From NCBI RefSeq assembly GCF_014851905.1, contig NZ_JACVAQ010000002.1, forward strand, positions 1,178,001 through 1,242,000: a DNA stretch of 64,000 nucleotides. Reading direction: 5' to 3'. The notes beneath the pieces are model-generated. The model was not told the origin of the DNA. It made no database searches and was given only the letters and a program-made list of their open reading frames with translations. Within the stretch, counting starts at the first letter, position 1; every line of letters begins with the position of its first letter. The position numbers were made by a program, and so were the translations under genes. This document shows positions 59,430 through 64,000 of the stretch, one piece after another. This stretch comes from Pseudomonas sp. PDM14 (GTDB lineage Bacteria; Pseudomonadota; Gammaproteobacteria; Pseudomonadales; Pseudomonadaceae).

Positions 59430-60356
59430 ATGCGATTTACTCTCCGTCAGTTGCAGGTTTTCGTCACCGTCGCCCAGCAGGAAAGCGTCTCCAAAGCGGC
59501 GCAACTGCTCTCGCTCTCGCAGTCGGCGACCAGCACCTCGCTGACCGAGCTGGAGCGCCAATCCGGCTGCCAGCTGTTCGACCGCGCCGGCAAGCGCCTG
59601 AGCCTCAATGCGCTGGGTCGCCAGTTGCTGCCACAGGCCGTCGCCCTGCTCGCCCAGGCGCGCGAGATCGAGGACCTGCTCAATGGCAAGAGCGGTTTCG
59701 GCTCGCTGGATGTCGGCGCCACGCTGACCGTGGGCAACTACCTGGCGACCTTGCTGATCGGCATATTCATGCAGCGCCATCCCGAGTGCCAGGTCAGCCT
59801 GCAGGTGCAGAACACAGCGAATATCGTCCAACAGATCGCCCACTACGAACTTGATCTGGGTCTAATCGAAGGCGATTGCCAGCACCCGGATATCGAGGTG
59901 CAACCCTGGGTCGAGGACGAACTGGTGGTGTTCTGCGCGCCCGGCCACCCGCTGGCGAAATCCGGCGTGGCCTCGCTGGAGGCGCTCAGCCGCGAGGCGT
60001 GGATCCTCCGTGAGCAGGGCTCGGGCACGCGGCTGACCTTCGACCAGGCCATGCGCCATCACCCCACACCGCTGAACATCCGCCTGGAGCTGGCGCATAC
60101 CGAGGCGATCAAACGCGCGGTCGAGTCGGGCCTGGGCATCAGCTGCATCTCGCGCCTGGCCCTGCGCGATGCCTTCCGCCGCGGCAGCCTGGTGCCGCTG
60201 GAGACGCCGGGCATCGACCTGCGCCGGCAGTTCTACTTCATCTGGCACAAACAGAAATACCAGACCGCAGCGATGCGCGAGTTCCTCGAACAGTGCCGTG
60301 AGCTGACGGTGGGGGTGACGCGCAGCGACCAGATCGTCCTGCCGCCGATTGCCTGA
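59430..60356 (+). CDS. finR: LysR-family regulator FinR
   Basis: 308 residues. LTTR helix-turn-helix VSKAAQLLSLSQSATSTSLTELERQSG, then an effector domain with CAPGHPLA and GLGISCISRLAL. The divergent arrangement with fpr is the conserved Pseudomonas finR-fprA locus, where FinR activates fpr under superoxide and sulfur-related stress. Assignment rests on the neighbour plus overall sequence. Confidence 0.9.
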   Translation: MRFTLRQLQVFVTVAQQESVSKAAQLLSLSQSATSTSLTELERQSGCQLFDRAGKRLSLNALGRQLLPQAVALLAQAREIEDLLNGKSGFGSLDVGATLTVGNYLATLLIGIFMQRHPECQVSLQVQNTANIVQQIAHYELDLGLIEGDCQHPDIEVQPWVEDELVVFCAPGHPLAKSGVASLEALSREAWILREQGSGTRLTFDQAMRHHPTPLNIRLELAHTEAIKRAVESGLGISCISRLALRDAFRRGSLVPLETPGIDLRRQFYFIWHKQKYQTAAMREFLEQCRELTVGVTRSDQIVLPPIA

Positions 60357-60362
60357 CGGGCG

Positions 60363-60716
60363 TCAGGCCGACGCCTGGATCGGGTGGAAGCTGAAGTAGT
60401 TGCGCAGCGCCTCGACCATCTCGACGTACTCGGCGGGGGGCGCGACCAGGCTGAAGCCGGAGTCGAAGCTGCCGGGGGTGACGTCTTCGCGGCTCCACTG
60501 GCAGGTGGCATAGAAGTCGATGTGACGGATCTGCCCATCCTGACCGGGAATCTTCAGGCGCATGTCGAAGCGTGCATTGACCAGCATCGGCAATTGGCTG
60601 ATCAGCATCAGGCCGTCCAACGACACGTTGCCGATATAGCCCATGGGCTTGTCGGTAAAGCGGTTGAAGACCTTTAGGTAATAAGGCAACTGATGACGTT
60701 CGATGCGGCGCTGCAT
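60363..60716 (-). CDS. PilZ domain protein (c-di-GMP binding)
   Basis: 117 residues from ATG 60716; a TTG at 60731 is the alternative. The c-di-GMP signature is intact: RRIERHQL (RxxxR arm) and NVSLDG (D/NxSxxG). A stand-alone PilZ domain acts as a small c-di-GMP receptor that binds a partner. No partner is recognisable here. It is convergent with finR. Confidence 0.85.
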   Translation of the reverse strand: MQRRIERHQLPYYLKVFNRFTDKPMGYIGNVSLDGLMLISQLPMLVNARFDMRLKIPGQDGQIRHIDFYATCQWSREDVTPGSFDSGFSLVAPPAEYVEMVEALRNYFSFHPIQASA

Positions 60717-60783
60717 AAATATGATGGCCAATCGCTACGAAGGGGTTTTCGAGTATGGGCGCAGAGCCGGCATCGCGCCAGAC

Positions 60784-61209
60784 TCAGCCGCACCGCTCGG
60801 CAATTCGGGTCGACAAACGGCTACGTGCGGCCTCCACTTCGGCATCCTGGTAATACACCCGGTTGCCGTCGGCATCGGTGCGAAAGTAGCGCCCATCCCG
60901 GTTGATCTGCTCCAGCTTGTCGCGCAACTGGCCGCATTCCTGGCTGCGCTTGGCATGGGCCTCGGCAGCGCGGGAGTCGGCCTGGGCCTTTTCCGCCCGG
61001 CGCGCATCGAAGAATTGCGCGGTCCGAGCCTCACGCTCGCGGGTGGCGTCGTCGCGCTCGACCACCTGGGGTTTCACCTCGATCTGTTGCGCGCTGGCCG
61101 CACCGGGCCGGGCACCGAAGTGCACACGGCCCTGCTCGTCGGTCCAGCGGTAGATTTCCGCACTCGCCAGCGCAGGCAGCAGCAACACGCTCAACAGCAG
61201 ATAACGCAT
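60784..61209 (-). CDS. DUF4124 domain periplasmic protein
   Basis: 141 residues. Signal peptide MRYLLLSVLLLPALASA followed by EIYRWTDEQGRVHFGA, the DUF4124 motif, then a long charged helix (about 50-115). Two C-terminal Cys, one as the last-but-one residue. Role in the envelope unknown. It is 63 bp downstream of the lipoprotein gene and likely co-transcribed. Confidence 0.82.
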   Translation of the reverse strand: MRYLLLSVLLLPALASAEIYRWTDEQGRVHFGARPGAASAQQIEVKPQVVERDDATREREARTAQFFDARRAEKAQADSRAAEAHAKRSQECGQLRDKLEQINRDGRYFRTDADGNRVYYQDAEVEAARSRLSTRIAERCG

Positions 61210-61272
61210 GATTCGCTCCCTCGAAAAGCAGAGCTTAAACCGGCCGCCGCGCGAGTGAATAGCGCTGACGGA

Positions 61273-61647
61273 TCAGAGCGCCGCCGGCGAGGCCTTGGCC
61301 GGCTCCGGCGCACCGTGATGACCCAGCTGCTGCAGGGTTTCCAGGCGCGCACGGGCGCGGTAGGCGTACTCGCTGGCCGGGTAACGGCTGATGATGAACT
61401 GGTAGGTCTGCGCCGCATCGACGAACAGGCTCTGGCGCTCCAGGCACTGGCCGCGCAGCAGGGAAATTTCCGGCTGGATGTAACTGCGCGAACGGCTGCT
61501 GCGCTCGGCGCGCGACAGGTCGAGCAGCGCCTGGTCGCAATTGCCCAGGTCGTAGTTGCGGTAGGCCTCGTCGAGATGCCGGTCGAGCGCCACGCGGGTG
61601 CAACCGGCCAGGCCGGCCATCAGGGTAAGAATGATCAGAATGCGCAT
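61273..61647 (-). CDS. TPR-like lipoprotein
   Basis: 124 residues from ATG 61647, which gives a lipoprotein signal peptide with lipobox LAGC near residue 16. The mature part has two helical repeats of TPR/YfiO type (AYRNYDLGNCDQALLDLSRA, then AAQTYQFIISRYPASEYAYR). It is probably an envelope assembly or scaffold protein. Next gene on the strand is the DUF4124 protein. Confidence 0.78.
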   Translation of the reverse strand: MRILIILTLMAGLAGCTRVALDRHLDEAYRNYDLGNCDQALLDLSRAERSSRSRSYIQPEISLLRGQCLERQSLFVDAAQTYQFIISRYPASEYAYRARARLETLQQLGHHGAPEPAKASPAAL

Positions 61648-61814
61648 GCTGGTGTCCTCCACATTTTCACAGTATCGGCCGGGGTGGATTTTTCTGCAGC
61701 CGCACAGCGGCATCTTGCCCGCCTGACGACGCCGACAAGGTAGTGAACGAGAACAATGACTACAGTTTTTTGCCGTAGTAGCCTCAGCGCACGCAGCAAT
61801 CCTGGAGTCCCCGC

Positions 61815-63266
61815 ATGACCTTGCGCCGTACCAAAATCGTCGCCACCCTCGGCCCCGCCAGCAACTCGCCGGAAGTTCTCGAACAACTGATCCTCGCCGG
61901 CATCGACGTGGCCCGTCTGAACTTCTCCCACGGCACTCCCGACGAACACAAGGCCCGCGCCAAGCTGGTGCGTGACCTGGCCGCCAAGCATGGCCGCCAC
62001 GTCGCCCTGCTCGGCGACCTGCAAGGCCCGAAGATCCGCATCGCCAAGTTTGAAGGCAAGCGCATCGAGCTCAAGGAAGGCGACATTTTCCGCCTCTCCT
62101 CCAGCCACTCGCGCACGGCGGGCACCAAGGAAGTGGTCGGCATCGACTACCCCGATCTGATCAAGGATTGCGACATCAATGACGAGCTGCTGCTCGACGA
62201 CGGCCGCGTGGTCATGCAGGTCGAAGCCAAGCGCGCCGACGAGCTGGAATGCCGCGTACTGATCGGCGGCCCGCTGTCCGACAACAAGGGCATCAACCGC
62301 CGCGGCGGTGGCCTGACCGCGCCGGCCCTGACCGAAAAGGACATGGCCGACATCAAGCTGGCCGCGGAAATGGAAGTCGACTACCTGGCTGTGTCCTTCC
62401 CGCGCGACGCGGCGGACATGGAACTGGCCCGGCGCCTGCGTGACGAGTCGGGCGGCACCGCCTGGCTGGTGGCGAAGATCGAACGCGCCGAAGCCGTGGC
62501 CGATGACGCCGCCCTCGACGGCCTGATCCGTGCCAGCGACGCGGTGATGGTGGCCCGTGGCGACCTCGGCGTGGAAGTCGGCGATGCCGAACTGGTCGGC
62601 ATCCAGAAAAAAATCATTGCCCACGCCCGCCGCTACAACAAAGCCGTGATCACCGCGACGCAGATGATGGAGTCGATGATCCACAGCCCGATGCCGACCC
62701 GTGCGGAAGTCTCCGACGTAGCCAACGCTGCGCTGGACTACACCGATGCGGTGATGCTCTCGGCCGAGAGCGCCGCTGGCGAATACCCGCTGGAAGCCGT
62801 GCAGGCCATGGCCCGCGTCTGCCTGGGTGCGGAGAAGCATCCGACCAGCCAGAAATCCAGCCACCGCATCGGCCGCCAGTTCGAGCGGTGCGACGAAAGC
62901 GTGGCCCTGGCGACCATGTACACGGCCAACCACTTCCCGGGCGTCAAGGCGATCATCAGCCTCACCGAAAGCGGCTACAGCCCGCTGATCATGTCGCGTA
63001 TCCGCTCCTCGATCCCGATCTACGCGTTCACCCCGCACCGCGAAGCGCAGGCCCGTGTAGCGCTGTTCCGCGGCGTCTACACCGTGCCGTTCGACCCGAA
63101 GAGCATGCCCGCCGACAAGGTCAGCCAGGCCGCGGTGGACGAACTGCTGAAACGCGGTGTGGTGGAACCAGGCGACTGGGTGATCCTGACCAAGGGTGAC
63201 AGCTACCACGGCACCGGCGGCACCAACACCATGAAGATCCTGCACGTCGGCGACCAGATGGTCTGA
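61815..63266 (+). CDS. pykA: Pyruvate kinase (PykA type)
   Basis: 483 residues, as for Pseudomonas PykA. Substrate-binding LRRTKIVATLGPAS, DLGVEVG, the signature KKIIAHARRYNKAVITATQM and ATQMMESMIHSPMPTRAEV, plus the C-terminal allosteric domain. It transfers phosphate from PEP to ADP at the end of the Entner-Doudoroff route. A terminator follows and an enoyl-CoA hydratase gene converges on it, as in P. aeruginosa. Confidence 0.96.
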   Translation: MTLRRTKIVATLGPASNSPEVLEQLILAGIDVARLNFSHGTPDEHKARAKLVRDLAAKHGRHVALLGDLQGPKIRIAKFEGKRIELKEGDIFRLSSSHSRTAGTKEVVGIDYPDLIKDCDINDELLLDDGRVVMQVEAKRADELECRVLIGGPLSDNKGINRRGGGLTAPALTEKDMADIKLAAEMEVDYLAVSFPRDAADMELARRLRDESGGTAWLVAKIERAEAVADDAALDGLIRASDAVMVARGDLGVEVGDAELVGIQKKIIAHARRYNKAVITATQMMESMIHSPMPTRAEVSDVANAALDYTDAVMLSAESAAGEYPLEAVQAMARVCLGAEKHPTSQKSSHRIGRQFERCDESVALATMYTANHFPGVKAIISLTESGYSPLIMSRIRSSIPIYAFTPHREAQARVALFRGVYTVPFDPKSMPADKVSQAAVDELLKRGVVEPGDWVILTKGDSYHGTGGTNTMKILHVGDQMV

Positions 63267-63281
63267 GCTGCTGCAGCACTG

Positions 63282-63311
63282 AAAAAGGCCGCTCGATGAG
63301 CGGCCTTTTTA
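63282..63311. terminator. Bidirectional terminator after pykA
   Basis: AAAAAGGCCGCTC pairs perfectly with GAGCGGCCTTTTT across a 3-nt loop. A and T tracts on both sides mean it can end both pykA and the convergent hydratase gene. Confidence 0.93.
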
Positions 63312-63334
63312 TTGCGTGATCCGTAGGGTGCGCT

Positions 63335-64000
63335 TCAGGCGAACCTGGAGAAATCCGGCTTGCGCCGCTGCATGAATGCCGACAGCGCCTCCAGCGCCTC
63401 GGGCGATTTCAGGCGCTGACCGAACAGCGCGCCCTCCTCCTCGATCACCTTGCGTAACTCTTCGCGTCCCGGTGTGCGCATCAGGCGTTTGCTGTCGGCG
63501 ATGGCCGAGGGCGCCAGTTCTAGGAAGCGCCGCGCCATCTCGCGGGCCTTGGCCAGGGTGCTCGGACCGTCCTCGAGCACGCCGCTGGCAATGCCCCAAT
63601 CCGCGGCCTGTTGACCATTGAAGCTCTCACCGAGCAGCAGCAGTTCCGCCGCCCGGGCCTGCCCGAGCAGGCGCGGCAGGATCAGGCTGGAGCCGAACTC
63701 AGGGCACAGGCCGAGGTTGACGAAAGGCATTTTCAGCTTGGTGTCACGCGCCACGTAGACCAGGTCGCAATGCAGCAAAAGCGTGGTGCCAATACCCACC
63801 GCCGGCCCCGCGACGGCGGCGACCACCGGCTTGCTGAACTCGAACAGCGCGCGCATGAAGTGGAACACCGGGCTGTCCAGGCTGGTCGGCGGCGCCTGGA
63901 GGAAATCGGCGACATCGTTGCCGCTGGTGAAGCATTCCGCGCCACCGGTAATCAGCACCACGCGCACGCTGCTGTCGCCATCGGCGGCGTCCAGCGCATC
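63335..64000 (-). CDS. Enoyl-CoA hydratase/isomerase, 5' end beyond the window
   Basis: At least 222 residues; the frame stays open to the right edge, so the N-terminus is outside the window. The crotonase motifs are visible: LITGGAECFTSGNDVADFL (oxyanion region), then AAVAGPAVGIGTTLLLHCDLV, and a C-terminal SAFMQRRKPDF. It hydrates or isomerises enoyl-CoA. Glu residues expected at the hydratase active site are replaced in the PEFG region, so the exact activity is uncertain. Neighbours pykA as in P. aeruginosa. Confidence 0.9.
   Translation of the reverse strand, partial: DALDAADGDSSVRVVLITGGAECFTSGNDVADFLQAPPTSLDSPVFHFMRALFEFSKPVVAAVAGPAVGIGTTLLLHCDLVYVARDTKLKMPFVNLGLCPEFGSSLILPRLLGQARAAELLLLGESFNGQQAADWGIASGVLEDGPSTLAKAREMARRFLELAPSAIADSKRLMRTPGREELRKVIEEEGALFGQRLKSPEALEALSAFMQRRKPDFSRFA

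Noticed and set aside
1..64000. tRNA, rRNA or complete IS elements
   Set aside because: No cloverleaf, rRNA-like stretch or transposase reading frame was recognised; a tRNAscan and ISfinder run would be decisive.

Overview
The window reads as about 64 kb of a high-GC gammaproteobacterial chromosome, almost certainly a Pseudomonas. The support is the fpr/finR divergent pair, RhlG, a 483-residue PykA next to an enoyl-CoA hydratase, olsB-olsA with acpH nearby, a short LOV photoreceptor of the P. putida SB1 type, and widespread Pseudomonas-style intergenic palindromes. Genus is inferred from protein resemblance; no database was searched. Gene density is high, with many 4-bp ATGA overlaps, and no rRNA, tRNA or CRISPR was seen.

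Layout. 1-1090: edge of a decayed integrated element, with the start of a RelE/HigB-like toxin, an N-terminally truncated P2-type integrase and an AT-rich stretch holding three iteron-like repeats. 1.1-8.3 kb: a glycine-zipper secreted protein and an SDR, then a DUF2946 / TonB receptor / PepSY metal-uptake operon, small unknown proteins, a YjfB-like protein and a lipoprotein. 8.3-12.4 kb: an OmpR-type regulator facing an LTA-synthase-like sulfatase, a PAP2 phosphatase and a lipoprotein (envelope module). 13.9-19.9 kb: the four-gene ligase-associated DNA repair module (MBL exonuclease, ATP-dependent ligase, Lhr-type helicase, phosphoesterase). 19.9-25.3 kb: a phospholipase D-type cardiolipin synthase with YceI, a serine hydrolase, an ODP-type metallo-hydrolase and a short acyl-CoA dehydrogenase-like protein.

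25.4-30.6 kb: lipid and alkane metabolism. olsBA makes phosphate-free ornithine lipid and lies behind a Pho-box-like array. An AraC regulator and acpH are divergent from alkB-rubredoxin. 30.9-33.5 kb: ArsR / MFS exporter / old-yellow-enzyme operon. 33.8-41.3 kb: a coiled-coil membrane protein, SirB1, an SDR, a Gly/Thr-repeat secreted protein, a four-gene aldolase / hydrolase / DUF1569 / lipoprotein operon, and a flavodoxin. 41.4-42.6 kb: short LOV photoreceptor plus a PilZ-like protein. 42.7-45.2 kb: ahpC and ahpF behind an OxyR-like site. 45.3-53 kb: dgt, DUF3820, rhlG, a membrane protein with a 23-residue peptide, then a gamma-glutamylated polyamine pair (FAD oxidase and glutamine-synthetase-like ligase).

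53.2-64 kb: MerR with a second old-yellow enzyme from a MerR-type 19-bp-spacer promoter, a LysR/atypical-SDR divergent pair, an I78 inhibitor, a monooxygenase, trmO, fpr/finR, a PilZ protein, DUF4124, a lipoprotein, pykA and a partial enoyl-CoA hydratase.

The most unusual non-coding signals are a three-copy family of 157-198 bp long-hairpin elements with a shared core and terminal inverted repeats, an unexplained nested hairpin at 53.1 kb, and an apparent ATC start codon in the ligase-associated phosphoesterase.
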